Positions 35,393 through 43,683 of a stretch of 64,000 bases of DNA are shown in pieces (the stretch's first letter is position 1; each line of letters begins with the position of its first letter). Source of the DNA: Acidobacteriota bacterium (lineage in GTDB: Bacteria; Acidobacteriota; Terriglobia; Bryobacterales; Bryobacteraceae); NCBI GenBank assembly GCA_018268715.1, contig JAFDVZ010000008.1, positions 16,236 through 80,235 of the forward strand, given 5' to 3'. The translations under genes and the position numbers were made by a program. The notes under the pieces were generated by a model. That model was not told the DNA's origin and made no database searches. It saw only the letters and a list, made by a program, of their open reading frames with translations.

Positions 35393-36732
35393 ACCAGGTC
35401 AACGACGGCGCCGATCAACTGCGCGCGGAGATCGATGAACTGAAACGGCAACTGGCGGAAGCTCGGAAGCAGGATCCGCCGCCGCGGCGATCCGGTCCCC
35501 GCGCCGGCACGCTCGTCCTGCTGGCGCTGCTGATTCTGGCGCTGGTGGTGGCGGGATTCTTCGCCGGATACCTGCCCCGCCAGAAGCGTGAAAACATCCT
35601 CGCAGCGGAAACGAAGGCCGAAGTATCCAGCCTTCCCGTCGTCACCGCCGTCAAGGTGAAATCCGCCCCGCCGCAAAGCGAATTGAGCCTGCCTGGCAAC
35701 ATTCAGGCCGTCACGGAAGCGCCCATTCTCGCCCGCGCCACCGGCTACATCAGGCGGCGTCTGGCCGACATCGGCGATCGCGTGAACGCCGGCCAGTTGC
35801 TCGCCGAAATCGAAGCGCCCGAACTCGATCAGCAGATCCGCCAGGCCGCGGCCACGCTCGAACAGACCAACGCCGCCGTGCTGCAAGCGGAGGCCGCTCT
35901 CAAACAGGGGCGCAGTACGGAAAACCTGGCCAGGGTCACCGCCCAGCGCTGGTCCAATCTCACCGCCCGCGGCGCCGTCTCGCGGCAGGAGAACGACACC
36001 TACCAGGCGCAGTACGCCGCCCAGCAGGCCAACGTGGAGGCGCTCGAGAAGGCCATTGGCGCGGCGAAGAGCAACACCCTGGCCGCTGAGGCGAACCTCG
36101 CCCGGCTGCGTCAATTGAAGACCTACCAGACCGTCAAGGCGCCGTTTGCCGGCGTCATCACGCTGCGCAACGTCGACACCGGCGCGCTGGTGAACGAAGG
36201 CAATACGCTGTTGTTCCGCGTCGCGCAGATGGGCCAGCTCCGCGTGTACGTCAACGTCCCGCAGGCCGACTCCGCATCGGTGAAACCGGGACTTCCGGCG
36301 AAACTGGCCTTTGCCGACATCCCCGGCAGGACCTACAATGGCGCGGTCACCCGCACGGCGAACGCCCTCGATCCGACCACGCGCACGCTGCTCACCGAAG
36401 TGCAGGTGGCGAACTCGGACGGCTCGCTGCTGCCCGGCATGTACGCCCAGGTGAACTTCTCGGTCCAGCGTCGCGGCGCGACCGCCATCATCCCCGGCGA
36501 CACGCTGGTGGTCCGGGCCGACGGTCCGCAGGTGGCCGTTGTGGATTCCGACGGCGGCGTGCATTTCACCAAGATCCAACTCGGGCGCGACTTCGGCACG
36601 GAAATCGAGGTCCTCTCGGGGTTGACCGAGGGCCAGATGCTGGCGGTCAACCCGAGCGACGACGTCCGCGAAGGGGTGAAGGTGAAACCCGTGCTCTCCG
36701 AAGAGAGGCCCAACAAGAGGAAGCGCTCGTGA
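35389..36732 (+). CDS. RND periplasmic adaptor (membrane fusion protein)
   Basis: Adaptor of 447 residues. A short N-terminal coiled coil (ADQLRAEIDELKRQLAEARK) precedes the membrane helix (about 40-62), unusual for RND adaptors, which normally start at the signal or anchor. Then come the lipoyl halves (LPGNIQAVTEAPILARATGY and TVKAPFAGVITLRNVDTG), an alpha-hairpin (about 150-245), a beta-barrel (LRVYVNVPQADSASVKPG) and the membrane-proximal domain (GTEIEVLSGLTEGQ). ATGA overlap with the transporter gene and GTGA overlap with the TolC-like gene show tight coupling. Confidence 0.94.
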   Translation: MNQVNDGADQLRAEIDELKRQLAEARKQDPPPRRSGPRAGTLVLLALLILALVVAGFFAGYLPRQKRENILAAETKAEVSSLPVVTAVKVKSAPPQSELSLPGNIQAVTEAPILARATGYIRRRLADIGDRVNAGQLLAEIEAPELDQQIRQAAATLEQTNAAVLQAEAALKQGRSTENLARVTAQRWSNLTARGAVSRQENDTYQAQYAAQQANVEALEKAIGAAKSNTLAAEANLARLRQLKTYQTVKAPFAGVITLRNVDTGALVNEGNTLLFRVAQMGQLRVYVNVPQADSASVKPGLPAKLAFADIPGRTYNGAVTRTANALDPTTRTLLTEVQVANSDGSLLPGMYAQVNFSVQRRGATAIIPGDTLVVRADGPQVAVVDSDGGVHFTKIQLGRDFGTEIEVLSGLTEGQMLAVNPSDDVREGVKVKPVLSEERPNKRKRS

Positions 36733-38540
36733 AGCGGCTGGCTTTGCTGTGGCTGGTCCCGGCCGTCTGCGTCGTCGCTCAATCGGTGGACTTTTCCAAC
36801 TCCGCCCGAGTCGGCGAACTCATCCGCGCGGGCAACATGTATCTGTCCCTTGAGGACGCCATCGCCCTCGCGCTCGAAAACAACCTGGACATCGAGTTAC
36901 AGCGTTACGCGCTGAAAGTGACTCGCACCGAGTTAGGCCGCACGGCCGGCGGAGGAGTCACCCGCGGCGTCCTGTTCACCGTGGCCGAAGCGCCGGCCGG
37001 AGTCGGTGGACCGCTCAGTTCCCTGCTAACCACGCCCGCCGTGCTGGGCCGAGCCACGGCTAACTCCTCGGTGGCGGCCAACGCCGTCGCCCTAAGTGTG
37101 TTGAACGGCACGACGACGAATTATTCGGTGCAAGGGACGGTGGCGCAGTCGCTCGGTCCGGCGCTGCCTTCGTTTGACCCCTCGGTCACCGGACAGCTCG
37201 CCTTCAGCCACCAGACGGCCCCGCAAACCGCCTTCTCGAACGTCGGCGCGAACACGCTGATTTCGAACATCGCCAACGCCAACGCCGGCGTCCAGCAGTC
37301 GTTCTTCACCGGCGGCACGGCGGGACTCAGCTTCATCAACAACCGGCAGTCGCTGAATTCCATCAAGACGGACTACAACCCGTTCACCGGATCGAGCCTC
37401 GGCTTCACCGTCACTCAGCCCCTGCTGCGCGGCTTCGGCCCGGCCCTGAACCGTCGTTTCATCCGCATCGCCGCCAACGAACAGCGCATCAGCAGCCTGA
37501 TCTTCCGCCAGCAGTTGATGGCCACCGTTTATGGCGTGGTCCGGCTCTACACGGATCTCGCGGCCCTGTATGAGGACGAGAAGGTGAAAGCCGAAACGCT
37601 GCGCCTGGCCGAAAAGCTGTACAGCGACGTGAAAGCGCAGGTGGAAGAGGGCACGCTGGCGCCGGTGGAGCTGACCCGGGCGAGCGCGCAGATCTCCTCC
37701 ACGCGGCAGGATCTGATCAACGCATCCGGCCTGCGGGAGGAGCAGGAGGCCATCCTGAAGAACGTGATCACGCGGCAGGGGCACGAGGACGCGGCGGTTC
37801 GCGCGGCCCGCATCGTCCCCACCGGAACCCTCGCCGTTCCCGAGACGGAGGAGGTGCGCCCGGTCCAGGACCTGATGGCCGACGCCATCTCGAACCGTCC
37901 CGACCTGGCCCAGGCCGGCGTGCAGATCGAGAACTCGCGCATCGGCCTGGTAGGCGCCAGGAACCTCACCCTGCCCCAGGTCGACATCGTCGGAACGGTG
38001 CAGAACAACGGCGCCGCGGGGGCGGCCAATCAGTATGGCCCGCTCAACAATGGAACGTTCCTGAACGGGTACGGCGGCCTGCTTGACCAGATCTTCACGC
38101 GCAAGTACCCGGCCTACGGCATCGGGTTGAACGTCACCCTGCCCATCAGAAACCGCGTGGCCGAAGCCGACCTAGCGCGCGACGAATTGCAGGTGAAGCA
38201 GTCGGAGATCCGCCTGCGCCAGTTGCAGAATCAGGCGCGGCTCGAGGTGCAGGACGCCCTCATCGCCATGAAGCGCGCGCGGGCGGCCTACGACGCGGCG
38301 GTGCAGTCGCGGCTTCTCGAGGAACAGTCGCTCGAAGCCGAGCGGGCCAAGTTCGAAGCCGGCGCGTCCACCAGTTTCTTCGTCATCCAATACGCCAGCC
38401 TGCTCGCCCAGGCGCGTTCCACCGAGGTGGTGGCGCGCAGCTCCTACATGAAGGCGCGCGCCGCGCTCGACCGCGCCACGGGGTCGATTCTCGATCGTCA
38501 CAACGTATCGTTCGACGCCGCTGTCAAGGGCCGCCCATAA
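36729..38540 (+). CDS. TolC-family outer-membrane efflux protein
   Basis: Outer-membrane channel of 603 residues that completes the RND pump. It starts with GTG overlapping the adaptor stop. A signal peptide (MKRLALLWLVPAVCVVAQ) is followed by a first helix pair (LEDAIALALENNLDIELQRY). A region of about 150 residues rich in Ala, Ser, Thr and Asn (about 70-220) comes before the second repeat; it is longer than usual for the family. The rest is standard OEP helices (LYSDVKAQVEEGTLAPVELT, AYDAAVQSRLLEEQSLEA). No lipobox is present, so it is not a NodT-type lipoprotein, unlike the other channel at 25.3 kb. Confidence 0.93.
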   Translation: MKRLALLWLVPAVCVVAQSVDFSNSARVGELIRAGNMYLSLEDAIALALENNLDIELQRYALKVTRTELGRTAGGGVTRGVLFTVAEAPAGVGGPLSSLLTTPAVLGRATANSSVAANAVALSVLNGTTTNYSVQGTVAQSLGPALPSFDPSVTGQLAFSHQTAPQTAFSNVGANTLISNIANANAGVQQSFFTGGTAGLSFINNRQSLNSIKTDYNPFTGSSLGFTVTQPLLRGFGPALNRRFIRIAANEQRISSLIFRQQLMATVYGVVRLYTDLAALYEDEKVKAETLRLAEKLYSDVKAQVEEGTLAPVELTRASAQISSTRQDLINASGLREEQEAILKNVITRQGHEDAAVRAARIVPTGTLAVPETEEVRPVQDLMADAISNRPDLAQAGVQIENSRIGLVGARNLTLPQVDIVGTVQNNGAAGAANQYGPLNNGTFLNGYGGLLDQIFTRKYPAYGIGLNVTLPIRNRVAEADLARDELQVKQSEIRLRQLQNQARLEVQDALIAMKRARAAYDAAVQSRLLEEQSLEAERAKFEAGASTSFFVIQYASLLAQARSTEVVARSSYMKARAALDRATGSILDRHNVSFDAAVKGRP

Positions 38541-38713
38541 GATTTCGGCCCGGCGAAATTCTCATTCACAAGAAAGGAAAATTTTGCCATCTGTATTTTA
38601 ATGAATCACTTAATAAGAATTTGGCCCGCCGGAACAACCTGATTTCATTGGCACGCATGCCAACATGAAAGTGGGGGGAAGCAATTCCCTCCATTTTCAT
38701 TTTTGGAGAGAGC
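38541..38713. other. AT-rich intergenic region with hairpins
   Basis: A 173-base gap markedly richer in A and T than the surroundings. It holds a small hairpin just after the TolC-like stop (ATTTCG at 38542-38547 with CGAAAT at 38554-38559), a 16-base inverted repeat with arms TTGGCA and TGCCAA (38648-38663) and the long stem described separately. No gene was seen. Its composition suggests recently acquired or regulatory DNA. Confidence 0.6.
38665..38700 (+). terminator. 16-bp stem with GCAA loop, terminator or attenuator before the 38.7 kb gene
   Basis: Arms at 38665-38680 and 38685-38700 pair over 16 positions with two G-U wobbles and no mismatch, closed by the tetraloop GCAA. TTTT follows. 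The wobble pairs point to selection at RNA level. It ends 13 bases before the GTG at 38714 and just before its SD, so it could be the terminator of the RND operon or a leader element controlling the next gene. Confidence 0.6.
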
Positions 38714-39349
38714 GTGTACAACAAACTGTACTTCCGTGGACCGTTGTCGTCCATCCCTCAGTTGAACGCCGAGATCGAGTCCCGATTGCCGGCCGGCTGG
38801 AGACGTTGTCATGACGAGGAGGAGCTATACATTGGCCTGCCCCGCCATCCCACCTGTTTTGCCCACCCCCAGATGAACTCGACGCCGCCGGGTTACATCA
38901 TCCTGATCTCCAATGACCAGGACGAGTTTTACGTGAACCATATTGGATACACGACCACCCGGGAAAATTGGGATCAGGCCGACTTCAACCGCGTCCTCGA
39001 CGCTTTCCACGAGATCGCGCGCCCCGCCGCCGAGGCCCTGGGCTTCTCGGTGGAGCTTCAGGACCGGCCCCGCCGGATTGAAGGCGACCTTTCCATGGAT
39101 GCGGCGCGCAGCCTGAGCGGCTTTACCCGCTCGTCCCCCAAGCGCCTGCTTGAGGACCAGGACTGGACCACGTTCATCCTGCTCGCCCACCTCGGCAACT
39201 GCCCCCTGACCTCCGAGCGCCTCCTGCTCTGGCTGTGCGAGGAACAAGGATGGCCGGAACGGGCCGCCGAGCATCTGATCCACCGCTATGAGGACGGGCG
39301 CCAACTCCTCGCTCTGTACGACGAAGCGACGAACCGCCGGCGCCGCTAA
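38714..39349 (+). CDS. Orphan hypothetical protein, 211 residues
   Basis: Starts with GTG preceded by GGAGAG. There is no signal peptide or membrane helix. The N-terminal half looks like an alpha/beta domain (LPAGWRRCHDEEELYIGLP, PPGYIILISNDQDEFYVNHI, FNRVLDAFHEIARPAAEALG). The C-terminal part is helical (TFILLAHLGNCPLTSERLLL, RAAEHLIHRYEDGRQLLALY). The proportions recall immunity-type or accessory proteins, but I do not recognise a family. It stands alone between two operons behind an AT-rich leader with a 16-bp hairpin, which suggests transfer and structured control. Confidence 0.75.
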   Translation: MYNKLYFRGPLSSIPQLNAEIESRLPAGWRRCHDEEELYIGLPRHPTCFAHPQMNSTPPGYIILISNDQDEFYVNHIGYTTTRENWDQADFNRVLDAFHEIARPAAEALGFSVELQDRPRRIEGDLSMDAARSLSGFTRSSPKRLLEDQDWTTFILLAHLGNCPLTSERLLLWLCEEQGWPERAAEHLIHRYEDGRQLLALYDEATNRRRR

Positions 39350-39364
39350 ACCCCGCCACGAGGG

Positions 39365-39958
39365 CTACTTCAACACCTTCATCTTCAGGTTGCGATACTC
39401 CACCACGCTGCCCTTGTTGTGCTGCTGGAGCGCGAGGTAGCCCTTCATGAACGAATTCTTCTCGTCCACGTAATCCACCACCTTCTTCCCGTTCACGAAG
39501 ATCTGGATGTGGTTGCCCTGGGCGACAATCCGTTGCGTCCACCACGTATCGTCCGGCACCAGTTGTTCGGTGACGTTGGCGAAGTTGTACAGGCTGCCCG
39601 TGCGCTTGGGATCCGGATGCGTATTGTCCACCTGCGCCTCATAGCCCTTGGGCCAGCCCGGACCGAACTCCGCCCGGAAGTACATGCCGGAGTTGCCCGC
39701 GTGATTCAACTTCACCTCGGCCTGGAACTCGCAGTTCTCGCACTCGCGTCCCATCCAGAACAGGTGGCTGCGTTCGCCGTCGCCGGTGATCGTGCCGTTC
39801 TTCACCGACCAACTCTCCGCGTTATCGGCGGCCTTCCAGCCATCCAGCGTCTTTCCGTCGAACATGCTGATCCAGCCGCCCTTGCCAGGCTTCGGATCGG
39901 CCGCGAGACATGCGGCGGCGAGCGTAAGGGCCGCCAATACTGAGCGTCGAATAATCAT
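39365..39958 (-). CDS. Secreted DUF1080 (3-keto-disaccharide hydrolase) protein
   Basis: Protein of 197 residues from the ATG at 39958, with signal peptide MIIRRSVLAALTLAAACLAA. A longer in-frame extension upstream crosses the divergent kinase gene and is rejected. The DUF1080 concanavalin-like fold shows WISMFDGKTLDGWKAAD, SWSVKNGTITGDGE, FQAEVKLNHAGNSGMYFRAE, WTQRIVAQGNHIQIFVNGK and GYLALQQHNKGSVVEYRNL. These are classic motifs of secreted keto-disaccharide hydrolase-like proteins common in Planctomycetes and Acidobacteria. It acts outside the cytoplasm on glycans. The KDG kinase gene is divergent, 64 bases away. Confidence 0.92.
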   Translation of the reverse strand: MIIRRSVLAALTLAAACLAADPKPGKGGWISMFDGKTLDGWKAADNAESWSVKNGTITGDGERSHLFWMGRECENCEFQAEVKLNHAGNSGMYFRAEFGPGWPKGYEAQVDNTHPDPKRTGSLYNFANVTEQLVPDDTWWTQRIVAQGNHIQIFVNGKKVVDYVDEKNSFMKGYLALQQHNKGSVVEYRNLKMKVLK

Positions 39959-40022
39959 GACCCAGCCATCATATCCAAGCCCGGCGTCCCCCATGCGGCG
40001 ACCGCGATAGAATCGGAGGTTC

Positions 40023-41057
40023 ATGTCCACATTAGTAGTCACCTTCGGTGAAATCATGCTGCGGCTCGCGCCTCCGGGCTTCGAGCGTTTCCTCCAGTCG
40101 CCCCAGTTCGTCGCCACCTTCGGCGGCGGAGAGGCGAACGTCGCGGTGGCCGTCGCCGGCTTCGGGCTCCCCGCCCGGTACGTCACCGTACTGCCGCCCG
40201 CCAACCCCATCGTCGACGCCTTCATCGCCGAAATGCGTCGTTTTAACGTCGATCCGACGCATATTTTGCGTCAAAAGGGCCGTTTCGGCATCTATTTCGT
40301 CGAGCCCGGCGCCAACCAGCGCCCCTCCAAAGTCGTCTACGACCGCGACCATTCCGCCATCGCCCTGGCCAAGCCCGGCGACATCGACTGGGACAAGACC
40401 TTCGACGGCGCCACCTGGTTCCACATCACCGGCATCACCCCCGCCCTCAGCCAGAGCGCCGCGGATCTCGCCATCGAAAGCGTCAAAAAGGCCACCGAAA
40501 AGGGCCTCACCGTCTCCTGCGACCTCAACTACCGCAAGAACCTTTGGAAGTACGGCAAATCCTCCCAGGAAGTGATGTCGGAGCTGTTCCGTTACGTCGA
40601 CGTCGGCATCGCCAACGAAGAGGATTGCCAGAAGGCCCTGGGCATCCAGGTGGACGTCGACGTCCACTCCGGCAAGCTCGAGCGCGACCAGTACCGCAAG
40701 CTCGCCGAAACGGTGCTCGAAAGCTATCCGCGCCTGAAGTCGATGGCCATCACCCTTCGAGAATCGAAGAGCGCCTCCCACAACGGCTGGTCCGCCTGCC
40801 TGCACGACCGCAAGGAGTTCCTGCTGAGCCGACACTACGAGATCACCCACATCGTGGACCGCGTGGGCGGCGGCGACTGCTTCGCCGGAGGCCTCGTCTA
40901 CGGCCTGAACGCGCTCCAATCCCACCAGGAAGCGCTCGAATTCGCCGTGGCGGCGTCGTGCCTGAAGCACTCCATCCCGGGCGACTTCAACCGCTTCACC
41001 GCCGACGAAGTCCACGCCCTCATCAAGGGCGGCGGATCGGGCCGCGTGCAGCGCTAG
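40023..41057 (+). CDS. kdgK: 2-keto-3-deoxygluconate kinase, PfkB family
   Basis: Cytoplasmic ribokinase-family sugar kinase of 344 residues. It is most like KDG kinases that phosphorylate 2-keto-3-deoxygluconate in uronate and Entner-Doudoroff catabolism. Family signatures are [15 protein letters not shown] at the N-terminus, [15 protein letters not shown] (substrate side), and the C-terminal anion hole with catalytic Asp, [12 protein letters not shown], near residue 285. It is longer than typical KdgK (about 310 residues) by an insertion around residues 205-225. The start is the ATG at 40023. It is divergent from a secreted DUF1080 protein, which suits a sugar-catabolic context. Confidence 0.88.
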   Translation: MSTLVVTFGEIMLRLAPPGFERFLQSPQFVATFGGGEANVAVAVAGFGLPARYVTVLPPANPIVDAFIAEMRRFNVDPTHILRQKGRFGIYFVEPGANQRPSKVVYDRDHSAIALAKPGDIDWDKTFDGATWFHITGITPALSQSAADLAIESVKKATEKGLTVSCDLNYRKNLWKYGKSSQEVMSELFRYVDVGIANEEDCQKALGIQVDVDVHSGKLERDQYRKLAETVLESYPRLKSMAITLRESKSASHNGWSACLHDRKEFLLSRHYEITHIVDRVGGGDCFAGGLVYGLNALQSHQEALEFAVAASCLKHSIPGDFNRFTADEVHALIKGGGSGRVQR

Positions 41058-41063
41058 GCCCGC

Positions 41064-42338
41064 TCACTTGGCGCCGCGGTTGATGATCTTTTGCAGCGTC
41101 TTCACCCGCGTATCGAGCTCGTTGGCCCGCTCGCGCTCCCGGTCGAGCGCCTCGCGAAGCCGGACCTTATCCCGCTCGAGCCGCCGCACCGTCTCGGCGT
41201 CACCCGGATCGCCGGCCGCCGCGGGAGCCTGCGCCGCGGGCTCCTGCGCGCTGCCCCTCCCGGCGTAGCGCGCCATCTCCTCGCCGACGTACCCGGACCC
41301 GTCGTACAGGTACAACCGCGCCGTGCAGTCCGACCGCTTGCACAGCACCGCCCAAAGTCCCCGGTTCAGGTCCGTCTTGTTCAGGTCGCGGACCGTCGCG
41401 GTCTCTCCATCGGCGATCTCGAGCTTCGCCGTCGTGGCCCGCGCCACGCTCCGCGACCCCACATTCCACTCAATCCGCAGCACGCCGTCTTTCTGGTACG
41501 CCTGCAGCCCGATCGGGTCGGATCCATGCGCGCGCAGATACAGGAACCCGGCCGCCGCCGCGCCCAGCACGCCGACAATCGCCAGCACCTGCTGCAGCGC
41601 CTGGGTCTTGGCCCGGCGTGGCGCAGCTTCCGCCTGGGTGCGCGGCTGCAATTCCCCCGGTACGGGCGCAAGCGCCGCCTCCACCGGTCTCGGCAACGGC
41701 TCGAGCGCGGCCGATGAGGCCAGCACCGGCGCCGCCGTGGCGGGTTCCGAAGAGATCACCTTCACCGGCGTCACGCCGCCCGCCGACGGCCAAAACCCTC
41801 CGCCCCCATGCGCATGCGCCGCCGCCGCGCGAAGCTGCCGGATATTGAAGGCGTTCAGCACGACTTCCGGATCCTTGCCGCTGCGTCCGATAGTGGCTGC
41901 GCGCAACGCCCCGATCAGGCCCGGCCGCACCACCAGCACCACCTGCCACGGCTCCGGGAAGAAGCGCCGGAAGATCTCGCGATCGGCGGGCCGCAGCACC
42001 AGGCTGTCGCGAGCATGGGAAAGGAACCAGCCAACCGGCTCGGTCCCCGCCAACGCGGCGTCGGTCCGATGCAGCGCGATCGTGCGTTCGAACTCGGCGA
42101 CGTCTTCGTCGCCTTCCACCACGAACGCCGGTCCGCCGGACTGCGAAAGCGCCGCCGCCCGGATCGCCGTCACCGCGATCACCCGGCCGTCCCGCTTGCC
42201 GAACAGCACCCCGCCCGTCTCCACGCCGCCGTCGGCCACCCGGTTGAACCCCGCCGTCACATACTCCCGGATGTCATCGAGCACAGCCGGAGCGTAGTTG
42301 ATCACCGGCGGACCCGCCCCGCGCACCCTCTCCGTCAC
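41064..42338 (-). CDS. Membrane protein with degenerate JAMM/MPN domain and coiled coil
   Basis: Protein of 424 residues. Residues about 10-140 follow the JAB/MPN fold (GGVETGGVLFGKRDG, EPVGWFLSHARDSLVLRPAD). Of the JAMM motif, E40, H108 and D119 are kept at canonical spacing, but the first His is L106, the Ser is R116 and the Pro after HxH is A109, so peptidase activity is unlikely. An Ala/Pro linker follows, then one membrane helix (about 250-268), a beta domain with several Trp/Cys residues (about 280-355), and a C-terminal coiled coil (RRLERDKVRLREALDRERER). It overlaps the preceding four-helix membrane gene by 4 bases. The function is unknown. Confidence 0.8.
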   Translation of the reverse strand: MTERVRGAGPPVINYAPAVLDDIREYVTAGFNRVADGGVETGGVLFGKRDGRVIAVTAIRAAALSQSGGPAFVVEGDEDVAEFERTIALHRTDAALAGTEPVGWFLSHARDSLVLRPADREIFRRFFPEPWQVVLVVRPGLIGALRAATIGRSGKDPEVVLNAFNIRQLRAAAAHAHGGGGFWPSAGGVTPVKVISSEPATAAPVLASSAALEPLPRPVEAALAPVPGELQPRTQAEAAPRRAKTQALQQVLAIVGVLGAAAAGFLYLRAHGSDPIGLQAYQKDGVLRIEWNVGSRSVARATTAKLEIADGETATVRDLNKTDLNRGLWAVLCKRSDCTARLYLYDGSGYVGEEMARYAGRGSAQEPAAQAPAAAGDPGDAETVRRLERDKVRLREALDRERERANELDTRVKTLQKIINRGAK

Positions 42339-42691
42339 ACCCGACCTTCCACGGCGATGGACAGCCGCGCCGTGGTGGTGTCCTCATCGGTCTCGTCGTC
42401 AACCTCGTGCAAGTGGTAGTAATAGGTGGCCAGCCCCATCGCCACGGCGATCACCAGCGCCGTCAGGCCCCACAGCACCATGCCGCGGGAAAACACGCCT
42501 TCCGACCGCATCAGCGCCGCCGTCATTCCGGTGATCGCCAGGCTCAGCCCCGCCCCCAGCAGCAGCTTCCAGCACCACATCATCAGGTCCAGGTGGCCCT
42601 GCCCGCCCACCTGGCTCCAGGTCGCGAATACGGCGACCAGGGCCAGCAGAAACTCGCACATCAAGGCAAAGCGCAGCCAGCCGTTGTTCAT
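42335..42691 (-). CDS. Small four-helix membrane protein
   Basis: Protein of 118 residues from the ATG at 42691 (MNNGWLRFALM). A longer in-frame start 27 bases upstream would begin inside a promoter-like stretch (TTGTACAATAAG) and is rejected. Four hydrophobic helices are visible (FALMCEFLLALVAVFATW, LLLGAGLSLAITGMTAALM, GMVLWGLTALVIAVAMGL and the first part). A short acidic tail (EVDDETDEDTTT) follows. No family was recognised. Its stop overlaps the start of the JAMM-like gene (ATGA), so the two probably act together. Confidence 0.75.
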   Translation of the reverse strand: MNNGWLRFALMCEFLLALVAVFATWSQVGGQGHLDLMMWCWKLLLGAGLSLAITGMTAALMRSEGVFSRGMVLWGLTALVIAVAMGLATYYYHLHEVDDETDEDTTTARLSIAVEGRV

Positions 42692-42739
42692 AGATGAGGT
42701 CGCATTCTTATTGTACAAAACGAACCCAGGCGGCCCTTC

Positions 42740-43516
42740 TCAGCTCCAGCCGCGCAGCCGATACACCAGCAGCCCCATCCACTCATGCGTCGCCACGCCC
42801 GACAGGGCCAGCGCCTTGGCGTCCGGAATCAGCCCCATCAGAGGATTCGGATCCATCCATCCCGTCAGATAATCGGTAGGCACGGGGATCACCTCCATCC
42901 CCGCGCGACGGAAGATCGCCACCGACCGGGCCATGTGCGTCGCGGAGGTCACCAGCAGCACCCGCCGCGCGCCCCGCGCCTCCAGCAGCGGTTTGCTGAA
43001 CGTCGCGTTTTCGAACGTGTTCCGGGCCCGCTCCTCCATGAGAATCGCCTCCTCCGGCACGCCCCAATCGCGCAACAGCGACCGCGCGGCCCGCGCCTCC
43101 GACATCCCGTTCTCGCCGAACAGCGGTATATTCGACCCCGACACGATCAGCAACGGAGCCTTCCCCGCCCGGTACAGCCGCACCCCCATCCACAGCCGGT
43201 CGCTCGATTCAGTCAGCTCGACGGAAGGCCGCGCCGGGCTGGGGATGTGCAGCACGCCGCCCAGCAGGACGGCCGCGTCCGCCTGTGGCGCGCTCTCGAT
43301 CGGCAGCGGCGGATAGCGCCGTTCGAGCGTCGCCCCCAGCATCCCCGACACGATCGGAGTGCTCAGCAGGTATAAGTGGGCCAGCGCCGCCGCCAACACC
43401 GCCACGGCCGCCCTCGGCCGCCACCGCCACACCAGCGCCGCCGCCAGCGCCATCAGGAGCGTCGCTCCCGGCGGGTCGAGAAACGGGGGAATCAGCTTGC
43501 TGAGCAGAAAGAACAT
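42740..43516 (-). CDS. ElyC/SanA/YdcF-family DUF218 membrane protein
   Basis: Protein of 258 residues with two N-terminal membrane helices (GATLLMALAAALVW and AAVAVLAAALAHLYLLSTPI) followed by a periplasmic DUF218 domain. Its markers are AAVLLGG, LWMGVRLYRAGKAPLLIVSG, ARSLLRDWGVPEEAILMEER, NTFENATFSK, VLLVTSATHMARSVAIFRRA and PVPTDY. ElyC-type members affect envelope polysaccharide assembly and undecaprenyl-phosphate use. It lies upstream of the four-helix and JAMM-like genes on the same strand and may head that operon (gap of 48 bases). The upstream 167-base divergent gap to the subtilase gene holds no clear promoter. Confidence 0.92.
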   Translation of the reverse strand: MFFLLSKLIPPFLDPPGATLLMALAAALVWRWRPRAAVAVLAAALAHLYLLSTPIVSGMLGATLERRYPPLPIESAPQADAAVLLGGVLHIPSPARPSVELTESSDRLWMGVRLYRAGKAPLLIVSGSNIPLFGENGMSEARAARSLLRDWGVPEEAILMEERARNTFENATFSKPLLEARGARRVLLVTSATHMARSVAIFRRAGMEVIPVPTDYLTGWMDPNPLMGLIPDAKALALSGVATHEWMGLLVYRLRGWS

Positions 43517-43683
43517 GGTCGAAGTCCATTATCGGCAAACCCGATGGACACGTTGTCCCAGTCCAACGCCCCCGCGCGCGCCAATCTGTCTCCGCCAATA
43601 TTCCGTCGCCTCCGCAAGTGCCTTCCGATGCAACAAATCGGCCCCAAACCCCCGCTGGCAGCCCACCTGCATCAGTAGGAGGC

